Source: Clostridium putrefaciens
GTDB taxonomy: Bacteria; Bacillota; Clostridia; Clostridiales; Clostridiaceae
Length of the DNA: 64,000 nucleotides
NCBI RefSeq assembly: GCF_900461105.1
Contig: NZ_UFWZ01000001.1
Coordinates: forward strand, 1,116,001 to 1,180,000
Reading direction: 5' to 3'
Of the stretch, positions 35,450-44,221 are shown one piece after another. A program made the position numbers and the translations under genes. Numbering within the stretch: position 1 is the first letter of the stretch; each line of letters starts with the position of its first letter. The notes under the pieces were generated by a model, which searched no databases, had not been told where the DNA came from, and saw only the letters and a list, made by a program, of their open reading frames with translations.

Positions 35450-37159
35450 GTTAGAGTATAATTTTAGTAGGCAGAACTAGTATAAAAAACTATATAAATA
35501 AAAGGAGATGCAAAAACATCTCCCCAATACATAAATTATCCATTATAATTTTATTATCTAGACAAAACTGAATGGAGTTGAATTTATGTATAATGTTAGT
35601 TTAAATGAAAACGGCTTAACTTTCAAGGAGATAGAGAAAAAGATTTATAAGATGGTTTGTGATGAAGCCTGCCATGTTTTAAAAAATGTGTTGGAAGCTT
35701 TAGATGAAAAGCTACTTAAAGAAAGAGATATTAAAGTATATAGAAATAAGGGACTTAAAAAGACTTGTTTAAGAACGATTATGGGGGATGTTGAATATTC
35801 AAGACGTATCTATCAGTTTGAACTTGAAGATGGTAAAACAGCTACTAAGTTCCTTTTAGATGAGTATCTAGGCATGGACACCATAGGTAATGTATCTATA
35901 AATCTTGTAGAAACTATTTTAACTAACGTGTCAGAAGTATCTTTTAGAAAAACAGCTGAAAATATAAAAACAATGTGTAATCAGGAAATTAGTGCTCAAG
36001 GAGTTTGGAACATAGTTCAAATGGTTGGAGAAAAGATAAATGAACTAGAAAAGCGTAAGATTGAACTAAATGAAAAAGGTGCGTTGAAAGGCGAAAAGGA
36101 AGTACCAGTGCTATTTCAGGAGCAAGACGGGGTATGGTTATCCATTCAGGGAAAAGATAGACCAAAGGGTAAGAATAGAAAAAAAGAACTTAAATTAGCA
36201 GTATCTTATACAGGTTGGAAGTTGCGTCCAGGCAGTAAAAAAGAATATGTTGTTATTGATAAAACTGTTTGTGCAAGTTTTAATAGTTCTAGCCACTTTA
36301 AAAAAGTTGCGGAAGCAACCATTGCTGAAAAGTATAATGTTGATGAAATAGAAACTAGGATATTAAATGGAGATGGTGCAAAGTGGATAAAAGCAACCTG
36401 TGAAGATCAAGACATACACTTTCAACTGGATCCATTTCATATAAGCCAAGCAATTATTAGAAAAGTAAGTGATAAAAAAGAACAGAAAGTCTTACTTAAG
36501 TTATTTAGGCAAGGGAAAGTTGATGAAGGATTAGAAGTAATTGTTAACATGATGATAGAAAATAATAAAGATGAAGTTGTTTTTAAAAAGCTTACAGAGC
36601 TATATGACTATTTTGTGCATAATAAAGAGGGCCTAGTTCCATATAAATTAAGAGACAATATAACTATGCCTACGGCACCCGAAGGGGTAGAATATAGGCA
36701 ATTAGGGACTATGGAACATAACATTTGCGATGTGTTAGCACATAGAATGAAAGGTAGAAAAATGAGCTGGTCTATTAATGGAGCCGATAACTTATCTAAA
36801 ATTTTAGCAGAAAAGTTCAGCAATAGATTATTTAGTACCTTGGATAAGATCTATAAAAACATTATACCGAAGGGCGTTATAGATGCTGTAATTCGTGAAA
36901 TACCTTTATCCGCTTCCGCGGTTAATAAAAAGGGTACGAAATCTAAAGAATATAAGATACATACCGCGCCTATTCCTTATAGTGGAGCTGCGGTTACCTT
37001 TGGAAGAAAAGTAATACAAAGACTTTGTGGATTAAAAGGATTTGGAGATCTTAGTTACAATTAAGAATAAAAATGGGTAGGGTAAATTATAAATACCTCA
37101 TGTAAAATAATGGATAATAAATCAAAGAAAATAGTTGCCCACTTTTACTTGACTCAAAC
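35450..37159 (+). mobile_element. ISLre2-family insertion sequence, apparently intact
   Basis: 1710 bases bounded by imperfect terminal inverted repeats: left GTTAGAGTATAATTTTAGTA, then GGCA; right end (read inward) GTTTGAGTCAAGTAAAAGTG, then GGCA. About 16 of the first 24 bases match. A 9-bp duplication (AACATAATC) flanks both ends, which agrees with the family's 9-bp target duplications. Inside is one full-length transposase gene with a hairpin (GGAGATG/CATCTCC, 35504-35523) in its leader. The insertion fell between the SbcC-like gene and the PII-like gene and broke neither. Confidence 0.88.
35586..37064 (+). CDS. ISLre2-family transposase (UPF0236)
   Basis: A 492-residue transposase of the UPF0236/ISLre2 family. 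Recognisable parts are the N-terminal LKERDIKVYRNKGLKKTCL, RTIMGDVEYSRRIYQF, the EQDGVWLS and GDGAKWIK acidic segments expected to carry catalytic Asp residues, FQLDPFHISQAI, and the late MEHNICDVLAHRMKGRKMSW. The family uses an RNase H-like DDE-type active site. The frame is unbroken from ATG to TAA, so the element may still move. TGGAGTTG precedes the ATG. The upstream hairpin covers a second SD-like sequence (AGGAGATG), perhaps limiting read-through translation. Confidence 0.92.
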   Translation: MYNVSLNENGLTFKEIEKKIYKMVCDEACHVLKNVLEALDEKLLKERDIKVYRNKGLKKTCLRTIMGDVEYSRRIYQFELEDGKTATKFLLDEYLGMDTIGNVSINLVETILTNVSEVSFRKTAENIKTMCNQEISAQGVWNIVQMVGEKINELEKRKIELNEKGALKGEKEVPVLFQEQDGVWLSIQGKDRPKGKNRKKELKLAVSYTGWKLRPGSKKEYVVIDKTVCASFNSSSHFKKVAEATIAEKYNVDEIETRILNGDGAKWIKATCEDQDIHFQLDPFHISQAIIRKVSDKKEQKVLLKLFRQGKVDEGLEVIVNMMIENNKDEVVFKKLTELYDYFVHNKEGLVPYKLRDNITMPTAPEGVEYRQLGTMEHNICDVLAHRMKGRKMSWSINGADNLSKILAEKFSNRLFSTLDKIYKNIIPKGVIDAVIREIPLSASAVNKKGTKSKEYKIHTAPIPYSGAAVTFGRKVIQRLCGLKGFGDLSYN

Positions 37160-37168
37160 AACATAATC
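37160..37168. repeat. Right 9-bp target duplication of the IS
   Basis: AACATAATC, identical to the left copy at 35441-35449. Confidence 0.85.
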
Positions 37169-37195
37169 TTGCAATTTTAAAATAATCACAAGGTA

Positions 37196-37204
37196 TGCTA
37201 TACT
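37196..37204 (+). promoter_or_regulatory. Extended -10 promoter of the PII-like/antiporter operon
   Basis: TGC-TATACT (extended -10) about 37 bases ahead of the TTG start, with no clear -35. It lies outside the IS, so the operon's own promoter survives the insertion. Confidence 0.45.
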
Positions 37205-37240
37205 ATATACATAAGATTTAAAATTTAAGGAGATGGTATT

Positions 37241-37594
37241 TTGCAAGTTTTGTTTTTAGTTCTTAATAAAATAGATTGTTTAGAAGGTATACTTGAGAAC
37301 TTTGCTCTTGAGGGTATTAAAGGAGCTACAGTAATCGAGAGCACAGGGATGGCTAGAATATTGAATGATGTAGGGAATGATGTCCCAATGTTTGGATCAA
37401 TAAGGATGATTATGAATGAAAGATATCCTTTTAATAAAACTATTTTTGTAGTAATTGAGGATCATCAATTGGATACAGCAGTATCTTGTATAAAAAAAGA
37501 AACAGGAGAATTATCTAAGCCCGATGTAGGGATAATATTTACTGTTCCTGTAGGTTACGTAGAGGGAATAAACGTTGGGAGAAAATCAGAATAG
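37241..37594 (+). CDS. PII-like signalling protein
   Basis: 117 residues with the ferredoxin-like PII pattern: MQVLFLVLNKIDCLEGILENFALEGIKGATV at the start (strand-helix-strand), a middle loop in the T-loop position, FVVIEDHQLDTAVSCIKKETG, and a final GIIFTVPVGYVEGI strand like the end of GlnB/GlnK. Translation starts at TTG behind AAGGAGATGG. The uridylylated Tyr region of classical GlnB is not recognisable. The stop codon abuts the ATG of a cation/proton antiporter, so I infer that it senses a nucleotide or ion and controls that transporter, as other PII-like proteins control their neighbouring carriers. Confidence 0.75.
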   Translation: MQVLFLVLNKIDCLEGILENFALEGIKGATVIESTGMARILNDVGNDVPMFGSIRMIMNERYPFNKTIFVVIEDHQLDTAVSCIKKETGELSKPDVGIIFTVPVGYVEGINVGRKSE

Positions 37595-38764
37595 ATGAAT
37601 AGTTTATATTATGTATCTATTGTTATTTTCTCGGGTATGCTTTGCGCAAAATTACTTTCTAAAATAAAACTTCCAAACGTAACTGGATATTTAATTGCAG
37701 GTGTAATAATAGGCCCCTATGTTCTCAACGTAGTACCTTTAGACGCAGTAAAGTCTTTAGGTATATTATCAGATGCTGCCTTAGGATTTATTGCTTATGG
37801 AATAGGTAGCGAATTTTCAATAAAGAGTATAAAGAAAACAGGGAAAACTGTTATATTGATAACAATTTTTGAAGCTTTAGGAGCAGTATTTTTAGTGGAT
37901 CTAGCTATGATATTTATATTTAAGCAGCCACTACCATTTAGTCTTACTATAGGTGCAATAGCTGCAGCAACTGCTCCAGCAGCGACTATATTAGTTATAA
38001 GACAATATAAAGCTAAGGGCGATTTTACTACTACACTTTTACAGGTGGTAGCTATGGATGATGCTGTCGGCATAATTGCTTTTGGGATTTCACTTGCAGT
38101 AGCTCAATCTCTAATAGGAGGTGTAGCTACATCTTTAGCTATGTCTATAATGAAGCCAATAATTGAAATATTACTATCTATAATTATAGGAATTATACTA
38201 GGAATCATATTTTCTTATATAGGTAAAAAAGTAAGAGGTGAAAATGAGCTATTATCTTTAACACTAGCATTTATATTTTTTGCTATAGGGATTTCCCTTA
38301 AATTTAATGCATCTACTCTTCTTACTTGTATGATGCTTGGGGCAACTATAACTAATTTAAGTAGTAATAGTAGTAGATTCTTAAGTATTGCAGATAGATT
38401 TACCCCACCATTATTTATAGCATTCTTTACAATAGCAGGTTTAGAATTGAATATTTCAGTAATAAAAAGTGTGGGTGTTATAGGACTTGGATACATGGTA
38501 TTTAGAGTTGCAGGAAAAATGCTTGGAGTATATGTAGCAGCTAGTATAACAAAAGCAGAAGAAAATGTAAGGAAGTACTTAGGGCTTGCTTTAATACCTC
38601 AAGCAGGTGTAGCTATAGGATTATCACTGCTTGCAGAAAAGTCACTACCCCCTGAATATGGGCAGCCTATACGGACAATAGTATTAGCAGGAACTGTTAT
38701 ATATGAACTTATAGGACCGCTTGCATCTAAATATGCTTTGATAAAAGCAGGAGATATTAAGTAG
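37595..38764 (+). CDS. CPA2-type cation/proton antiporter
   Basis: 389 residues with 11-13 hydrophobic segments and Kef/NhaA-fold landmarks: LPNVTGYLIAGVIIGP near the start, AIAAATAPAATILVIRQYKAKG (the discontinuous helix), and AMDDAVGIIAFG with the adjacent Asp pair (about 153-154) that carries cation and proton in CPA2 proteins. The cytoplasmic TrkA-N/RCK domain of KefB/C is absent, so gating must come from elsewhere; the PII-like protein directly upstream is the obvious candidate. It exchanges Na+ or K+ for H+; which ion is not readable. The start abuts the upstream stop with no spacing. Confidence 0.88.
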   Translation: MNSLYYVSIVIFSGMLCAKLLSKIKLPNVTGYLIAGVIIGPYVLNVVPLDAVKSLGILSDAALGFIAYGIGSEFSIKSIKKTGKTVILITIFEALGAVFLVDLAMIFIFKQPLPFSLTIGAIAAATAPAATILVIRQYKAKGDFTTTLLQVVAMDDAVGIIAFGISLAVAQSLIGGVATSLAMSIMKPIIEILLSIIIGIILGIIFSYIGKKVRGENELLSLTLAFIFFAIGISLKFNASTLLTCMMLGATITNLSSNSSRFLSIADRFTPPLFIAFFTIAGLELNISVIKSVGVIGLGYMVFRVAGKMLGVYVAASITKAEENVRKYLGLALIPQAGVAIGLSLLAEKSLPPEYGQPIRTIVLAGTVIYELIGPLASKYALIKAGDIK

Positions 38765-38770
38765 TTCTTA

Positions 38771-38804
38771 GAAGGCACACTTTAAAGGTGCCTTCCTTTT
38801 TTTT
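38771..38804 (+). terminator. Terminator after the antiporter gene
   Basis: GAAGGCAC pairs with GTGCCTTC around a 9-base loop, followed by a T run. Confidence 0.95.
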
Positions 38805-38880
38805 GTAACAAACAATGTAAATTAAAGCTTGTATAAAATTATAGATACTGTGTTTTAATTTAAAAATCCTAATGAATTAA

Positions 38881-38909
38881 AAAATATAAAAAATATAAAA
38901 AATATAAAG
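38881..38909. repeat. 9-base A/T tandem repeat
   Basis: Three copies of a unit close to AAAATATAA. Possible A-tract/UP-like element for the downstream gene or simple slippage product. Confidence 0.7.
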
Positions 38910-39109
38910 TAATCAAAGAATTTAACGATAATAAGATGTATGTTATCTAGATATTATTTTTAAAATTTAATTTCATTAATAAATCAATGAAACTAGGAGG
39001 TAAATACATTAAAGAGCTAAGAAAAGAGTATCTTAATGGTTTATATTTAATAGACTTAAATAATAATGTTATATAACTTCAGCTAAAAAATATTTTAGGA
39101 GTGACTTGA

Positions 39110-41164
39110 ATGAAAAAAATTAAAACCATAAGGATGAAGATAATAGTAACAATTTTACCTATAACTTTAGTATCCATGTTTGTTATGAATTACATAAGTT
39201 ATGAAAAGTCAAAAAATATTATAAACGAAAAAACAGAAGTAAGTATGAAGAATCAACTTGAAGGAAACAAAAATTTAATTGAAAAAAGCTTAATAGAGAA
39301 TGGACAAGCGTCAGAGTCGTTATCAAAAGTAGTTAAGGTATGCATGAATTCGTTATCAAAGGAACAGTATGGTGAAATTCTAAAAGAGATAATACTTACA
39401 AGTAAAGAAACCTACGGAACAGGAATTTGGTTTGAACCTTATAAATATGAAGAAAAATCAAAGTATTTTGGACCCTATGCTCATAAAAAGGGAGATAAAA
39501 TTGTTTTTGTAGATGATTATAGCAATGAAGAATATGATTACCATAATCTAGAATGGTATAAAAATGGAGTGAAAGAGAATGAGGGTATTTCAAAGTGGTC
39601 TAAGGCTTATCGTGATAGTGTAACTAAAACTGCTATGGTAACAGCGACGGCTCCTTTTTATGGAATTAACAAGGAGTTTTTAGGTGTTACTACCGCAGAT
39701 ATTGACTTATCTACATTACAGAAGAATATAACAGACATAAAGGTTGGGGGAAAAGGTAAAGCTTTCTTAGTAGATAAAGAAGGCCAATATATAGCTGGAG
39801 TTGAAGAAAATAAGATATTAAGAACTAACATTACTGAAGAAGTAGACTCATCTTTAAAGTCTTTAGGGGCAACTATATTATCATCAAAAACAGGAGTTTC
39901 AGATTATATGGTGGGAGGAGAAAAGATAAGAGCATATTATGAAGAGATTCCAGAAACAAAGTGGATATTAGTACTAACTATACCAGAATCAGAATTACTA
40001 GCTAGTTCTAAGGAACTTTTCAAATTGCTTACTATAATAATAGGCGTAGCGGCTATATTAATTACTTTAACTATTCTTTTTGTTGTTACCAAAATTACTG
40101 TGGGCTTAAAGGATGTTAACAATCTTGCTATTGCAATATCAGAAAATGATCTAACTAAAACTATTGAGTTAAATAGTGATGATGAGATTGGACAGATGAT
40201 TATGTATCTTAATAAGATGGCAGGCAACTTGAAAGAAGTGGTATTTAATATAAGAAAAAATATAGAACAATTGGCTGTAGCTTCCGAAGAGCTTTCTGCA
40301 AGTTCTGAACAAACAGAATCAGCTACGGATCAAATTGCTATGTCTATTCAAGATATAGCTTCTAATTCTGAGAAGCAGGAAGAACTTATGAAAGATAGTA
40401 GTAAGATGGTAGGAGAAATATCTAATGGAATAGAACATATAAGTTTAAATGTTCAAAATATGGCGGAAGAATCTCTTAGTACATATAAAAAGGCTAAAGA
40501 AGGAAATGATGTTGTATATAAAGCTATAGATGAAATGAGTAATATAAATGATAAGGTAGAACTGTTATCAGGTAATATAAATACGCTAGGTAAAAAGTCT
40601 TCTGAAATTGGAAATATAGTGTTAGTAATAAGTGAAATAGCGGAAAGAACAAACTTACTAGCATTAAATGCAGCAATAGAGGCTGCAAGGGCTGGTGAAC
40701 AAGGCAGGGGATTTGCAGTAGTAGCGGAAGAGGTAAGAAAGCTTGCTGAGCAATCTGCTAGCTCAACAAGTCAGATAACAAAGCTTATTAATGAAATACA
40801 AAGAAGTATTTTAGAGGCTACTAAGGCTATGGATGAAAGTAGTAAGGCTGTAGATAGTGGAATTTCAACAGTAGAGAATGCAGGACAGTCCTTTAGTGAA
40901 ATACTAGTTTCAGTAGATAGCATTTCAACAAAGATGCAAGATGCCTCTGCAGTTATTGAAGAGATTTCAGCAGGATCACAAAATACTGTTGAATCCATAG
41001 AAAACATGGCAAAAATGTTTGAAGAAACATCAGGTAGCACTCAAAATGTAGCTGCATCAGCAGAAGAACAAACTGCGTTAATGAAAGAGATTGCTTCAGC
41101 AGCTCAGACTTTAGCACAGATGTCACTATACCTTGAAGAAATGATGAGTGTATTTCAAGTATAA
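39110..41164 (+). CDS. Methyl-accepting chemotaxis protein with dCache sensor
   Basis: 684 residues: membrane segment about 11-30, extracellular double Cache domain about 35-295 ([45 protein letters not shown]), second membrane segment about 302-326, HAMP about 327-380, then the long signalling helix bundle with the conserved hairpin tip [28 protein letters not shown] (in parts). dCache domains bind amino acids and other small molecules; the ligand is not predictable here. It signals to CheA-CheW. A single gene between two terminators. Confidence 0.93.
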   Translation: MKKIKTIRMKIIVTILPITLVSMFVMNYISYEKSKNIINEKTEVSMKNQLEGNKNLIEKSLIENGQASESLSKVVKVCMNSLSKEQYGEILKEIILTSKETYGTGIWFEPYKYEEKSKYFGPYAHKKGDKIVFVDDYSNEEYDYHNLEWYKNGVKENEGISKWSKAYRDSVTKTAMVTATAPFYGINKEFLGVTTADIDLSTLQKNITDIKVGGKGKAFLVDKEGQYIAGVEENKILRTNITEEVDSSLKSLGATILSSKTGVSDYMVGGEKIRAYYEEIPETKWILVLTIPESELLASSKELFKLLTIIIGVAAILITLTILFVVTKITVGLKDVNNLAIAISENDLTKTIELNSDDEIGQMIMYLNKMAGNLKEVVFNIRKNIEQLAVASEELSASSEQTESATDQIAMSIQDIASNSEKQEELMKDSSKMVGEISNGIEHISLNVQNMAEESLSTYKKAKEGNDVVYKAIDEMSNINDKVELLSGNINTLGKKSSEIGNIVLVISEIAERTNLLALNAAIEAARAGEQGRGFAVVAEEVRKLAEQSASSTSQITKLINEIQRSILEATKAMDESSKAVDSGISTVENAGQSFSEILVSVDSISTKMQDASAVIEEISAGSQNTVESIENMAKMFEETSGSTQNVAASAEEQTALMKEIASAAQTLAQMSLYLEEMMSVFQV

Positions 41165-41204
41165 TGTATATAGGATAATTAAAATTAAATAAGGTTAATT
41201 AAAC

Positions 41205-41245
41205 TTAAGGGATTAAATTAGATGCGTCTAGTTTAATCCCTTTTA
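41205..41245 (+). terminator. Terminator after the dCache chemoreceptor
   Basis: AAGGGATTAAA pairs with TTTAATCCCTT, followed by TT-rich sequence. Confidence 0.88.
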
Positions 41246-41317
41246 TCTATAACAAGATACTATAGGTTATCAAAATACTATTTGTATTATCTATTAGAAA
41301 TATATTACATTACATGA

Positions 41318-41347
41318 TATTATAAAGAATGGTATTATAAAGAATGG
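41318..41347. repeat. 15-base tandem duplication upstream of the ABC ATPase
   Basis: Two exact copies of TATTATAAAGAATGG, 28 bases before the ATG at 41375. Each copy contains a TATTAT, so the duplication could double a -10-like sequence. Confidence 0.8.
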
Positions 41348-41374
41348 TATTAATGAAGAATATAAGGTGATTAA

Positions 41375-42394
41375 ATGAAAGTAACTATTGAAAATCTTAA
41401 AAAACAATATGAAAAGATTATGGCTGTAGATGATTTAAGCATAACCATTAAAGACGGAGAGTTAGTGTCTATATTAGGGCCTAGTGGATGTGGAAAAAGC
41501 ACCCTGCTTTATGTGTTAGCAGGGATAGTAGAACCCACGGAAGGAAATATATATTTTGATGAAAAATTAATTAATAACATTCCTATAGAAAAAAGAAACA
41601 TAGGATTAGTATTTCAAAATTATTCGTTATATCCACATATGACAGTACTTGAAAATCTCATGTTTCCACTAAAAATGAATAAGGTTAGTAAAAATAAAGC
41701 GATAGAGGAAGCAAAAGCTATAAGTAATTTACTTAAAATTGAAGAATTACTCAAAAGAAAACCTAAGGAACTCTCAGGAGGACAGCAACAAAGGGTAGCT
41801 ATAGGAAGGGCTTTGATAAAAAAACCAGGACTTCTTCTTATGGACGAGCCTTTTTCTAATTTGGATGCAGCGCTAAGGATAGAAATGAGAGAAGAGGTGA
41901 AAAATCTTCAAAAAGACTTTAATATAACCACATTATTTGTAACACACGATCAAGAAGAAGCCTTATCAATATCAAATAAAATATTGTTAATGAACAAGGG
42001 AAAAGTAGTACAGTTTTCCACTGGAGAAGAGCTTTATCATAGTCCAAGCTCTATTTATGTAGCCACCTTTATAGGAAATCCTAAGATAAATCTAATAAAA
42101 AAAGAAGATTTTATTAAAAATATTGGTAATTTAGAAAAGATTCTGGATGAAAGAATAAAGACCTTTGGAATAAGAGCAGAAGATATAATAATTTATCCAA
42201 AGGAAGAAAGATATAGTGAATTAACTATTGCACATATAAAAAACATAATATCTTTAGGAAGAGATACTCATATTACGCTAATATGTAAAGGTATAGAGTT
42301 AAAGTCTATAATAACAGGAGAATGTAATTATAAAATAGGACAAGATGTTTTTATAAAGTTTAAAAAGATACATAAGTTTAGGGATTCAGTATGA
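41375..42394 (+). CDS. ABC ATPase of a UgpC/MsmK-type importer
   Basis: 339 residues: Walker A GPSGCGKST near 35-43, Q-loop FQNYSLYPHM, signature LSGGQQQR, Walker B LLLMDEPFSNLD, switch HDQEEAL, then a C-terminal TOBE-like regulatory domain (FGIRAEDIIIYPKEE) characteristic of MalK/UgpC/MsmK. It energises the two permeases directly downstream. Its stop overlaps the next ATG by four bases (ATGA). First gene of a five-gene set. Confidence 0.9.
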   Translation: MKVTIENLKKQYEKIMAVDDLSITIKDGELVSILGPSGCGKSTLLYVLAGIVEPTEGNIYFDEKLINNIPIEKRNIGLVFQNYSLYPHMTVLENLMFPLKMNKVSKNKAIEEAKAISNLLKIEELLKRKPKELSGGQQQRVAIGRALIKKPGLLLMDEPFSNLDAALRIEMREEVKNLQKDFNITTLFVTHDQEEALSISNKILLMNKGKVVQFSTGEELYHSPSSIYVATFIGNPKINLIKKEDFIKNIGNLEKILDERIKTFGIRAEDIIIYPKEERYSELTIAHIKNIISLGRDTHITLICKGIELKSIITGECNYKIGQDVFIKFKKIHKFRDSV

Positions 42395-43260
42395 AAAAGT
42401 TAAAAGGATTTCTATATATATTACCAAGTTTATTGATATTAATTATTTTTCAAATATATCCTGTTATTAAGGTATTGATTATGAGTTTTTACACAAAGTT
42501 TGATTATATAAAAGACATAGTTTATGAAAGAGGCTTTGATAATTATATATACGTTCTTACAGATGGAGATTTTTATATTGCCTTAAGAAATACCTTTACC
42601 TATGTAGCTATTGCTGTACCTTTATCAATAGGGTTATCTATATTTATCGCTACACTATTAAATCAAAATTTAAAACTAAAAAACTTTTTTAGAAGTGCTT
42701 ATTTTTTACCGTTTGTAACCAGCACAGTAGCAATTTCAGTAGGCTGGAGATGGATATTTAACAGTGATCAAGGTCTTGTAAATTTGGTGTTGAATACATT
42801 AGGTTTTGCATCAAGACAATTTCTAAGAAGTCCTGAATATACTATGCCGCTTCTTATATTGTTAAGTATTTGGAAAAGTCTTGGGTACAATGTAGTTATA
42901 ATATTAGCAGGACTGCAAAATATAGATGACAGATATTATTATGCAGCTAGGGTGGATGGTGCAGGTAAGTGGAATATATTTAGAAAGATAACACTACCTC
43001 TTTTATCCCCAATTGTACTTTTTCTTTCTATAACTTCTATTATAAGAGGATTTAAATTATTTGATGAAATTTTTGTTCTGTATGACAAATCACCAGGACC
43101 ATTAAAAAGTGGGATGACCATAGTATATTATATTTTCAACAAGTTTTATATGAACTGGCAGTTTGCAGTAGCTTCAGCAGCAGCCTTTATACTTTTTATA
43201 ATAATACTTATATTTACTTTAGTTCAATTTAAAATTGCAAAAAAGAAAGTTCATTATTAG
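42391..43260 (+). CDS. ABC permease, UgpA/MalF type
   Basis: 289 residues with six membrane segments. The family landmarks are YILPSLLILIIFQIYPVIKVLIMSF (in parts) at the start and an EAA loop reading YYYAARVDGAGKWNIFRKITLPLL. It forms the channel with the following permease. The operon pattern ATPase-permease-permease-binding protein and the UgpB-like partner suggest a phosphorylated glycerol compound or sugar as substrate. Its final G starts an eight-G run that acts as the ribosome binding site of the next gene. Confidence 0.9.
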   Translation: MKKLKGFLYILPSLLILIIFQIYPVIKVLIMSFYTKFDYIKDIVYERGFDNYIYVLTDGDFYIALRNTFTYVAIAVPLSIGLSIFIATLLNQNLKLKNFFRSAYFLPFVTSTVAISVGWRWIFNSDQGLVNLVLNTLGFASRQFLRSPEYTMPLLILLSIWKSLGYNVVIILAGLQNIDDRYYYAARVDGAGKWNIFRKITLPLLSPIVLFLSITSIIRGFKLFDEIFVLYDKSPGPLKSGMTIVYYIFNKFYMNWQFAVASAAAFILFIIILIFTLVQFKIAKKKVHY

Positions 43261-43267
43261 GGGGGGG
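43260..43267 (+). repeat. Eight-G tract forming the SD of the next gene
   Basis: The run begins with the last base of the upstream TAG stop and ends two bases before the ATG at 43270. Long G runs are rare in this A/T-rich DNA. Confidence 0.9.
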
Positions 43268-43269
43268 TT

Positions 43270-44097
43270 ATGTTGAAAAAGGTAACACTAGAAAAGGGTT
43301 TGATTTACATAGTCCTTATTATAACAGCAATATTTATACTAACCCCATTTATATGGATTTTATTAACTGCACTTAAATCTCCAGAAGAAGTATTTGCAAA
43401 TCCACCTGTTATTATACCAAGTAAGCTTCAATGGCAAAACTTCATTGAAGTATTTAAATTAAAAAATTTCAGTAGATATTTTTTGAATAGTGTGGTTATT
43501 ACTATAGCTATTACTTTAGGCGAGCTTATAACAACTATACTTGCAGCCTTTGCTTTTTCTAATTTGGACTTTAAGGGTAAGGATATAATATTTACTTTAC
43601 TAATTGGAACTATGATGGTACCAGGGGAGGTGCTCCTTATACCTAATTTTGTAACCTTGAGTAAGATAAAATGGATAAATACTTATAAGGCACTGATTAT
43701 ACCTTGGTGTACAAGTGTGACTTCAATTTTCTTTTTAAGACAATATTTTTTGAATATACCAAAACAACTTTATTACGCAGCAAAGGTAGATAACTGTAGT
43801 GACTTTAAATATTTAATTAAAATTGTTATACCTATTGCAAGTCCAGCTATATTTACTATAGCAATACTTAAAATAATTAATAGTTGGAATTCTTTTATGT
43901 GGCCTTTAATTATGACTAATTCAGAGAAAATGCGTACTTTACCAATTATCTTAGCAAAGTTCTCTTCGGAAGTAGGAATGGATTACCATATGTTAATGGC
44001 AGCTTCAACTATAATTATAACACCAATGATTATAATATTTATATTTTTATCAAAGTACATAATTAATGGAGTTAGCAAGGGTGGAATTAAGGGATAA
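43270..44097 (+). CDS. ABC permease, UgpE/MalG type
   Basis: 275 residues with six membrane segments. The N-terminal TPFIWILLTALKSPEEVFANPP and the EAA loop YYAAKVDNCSDFKYLIKIVIPIASPA are standard for the MalG/UgpE group. The final segments are complete (ITPMIIIFIFLSKYIINGVSKGGIKG in parts). It pairs with the preceding permease. Translation depends on the G8 tract as ribosome binding site. A TTG directly follows the ATG and could also start. Confidence 0.9.
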   Translation: MLKKVTLEKGLIYIVLIITAIFILTPFIWILLTALKSPEEVFANPPVIIPSKLQWQNFIEVFKLKNFSRYFLNSVVITIAITLGELITTILAAFAFSNLDFKGKDIIFTLLIGTMMVPGEVLLIPNFVTLSKIKWINTYKALIIPWCTSVTSIFFLRQYFLNIPKQLYYAAKVDNCSDFKYLIKIVIPIASPAIFTIAILKIINSWNSFMWPLIMTNSEKMRTLPIILAKFSSEVGMDYHMLMAASTIIITPMIIIFIFLSKYIINGVSKGGIKG

Positions 44098-44221
44098 ATA
44101 CTATATTTAATGTTAGTTTTTAAATTTTAACTATGATTTTAAAATATACCTAAAACCAAAAGTGTATTTATTTGATTTAAATATTAATATAATATTAAAA
44201 TTTAAGAGGGGGTTTTACATA

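Larger units (their letters stand above)
38765..39109 (+). other. 345-base intergenic region before the chemoreceptor gene
   Basis: It contains the antiporter terminator (38771-38804), a 9-base A/T tandem repeat (38881-38909), and an AGGAGGTAAATAC at 38995-39007 that looks like a strong ribosome binding site but has no ATG, GTG or TTG within reach. No gene seen. Confidence 0.5.
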
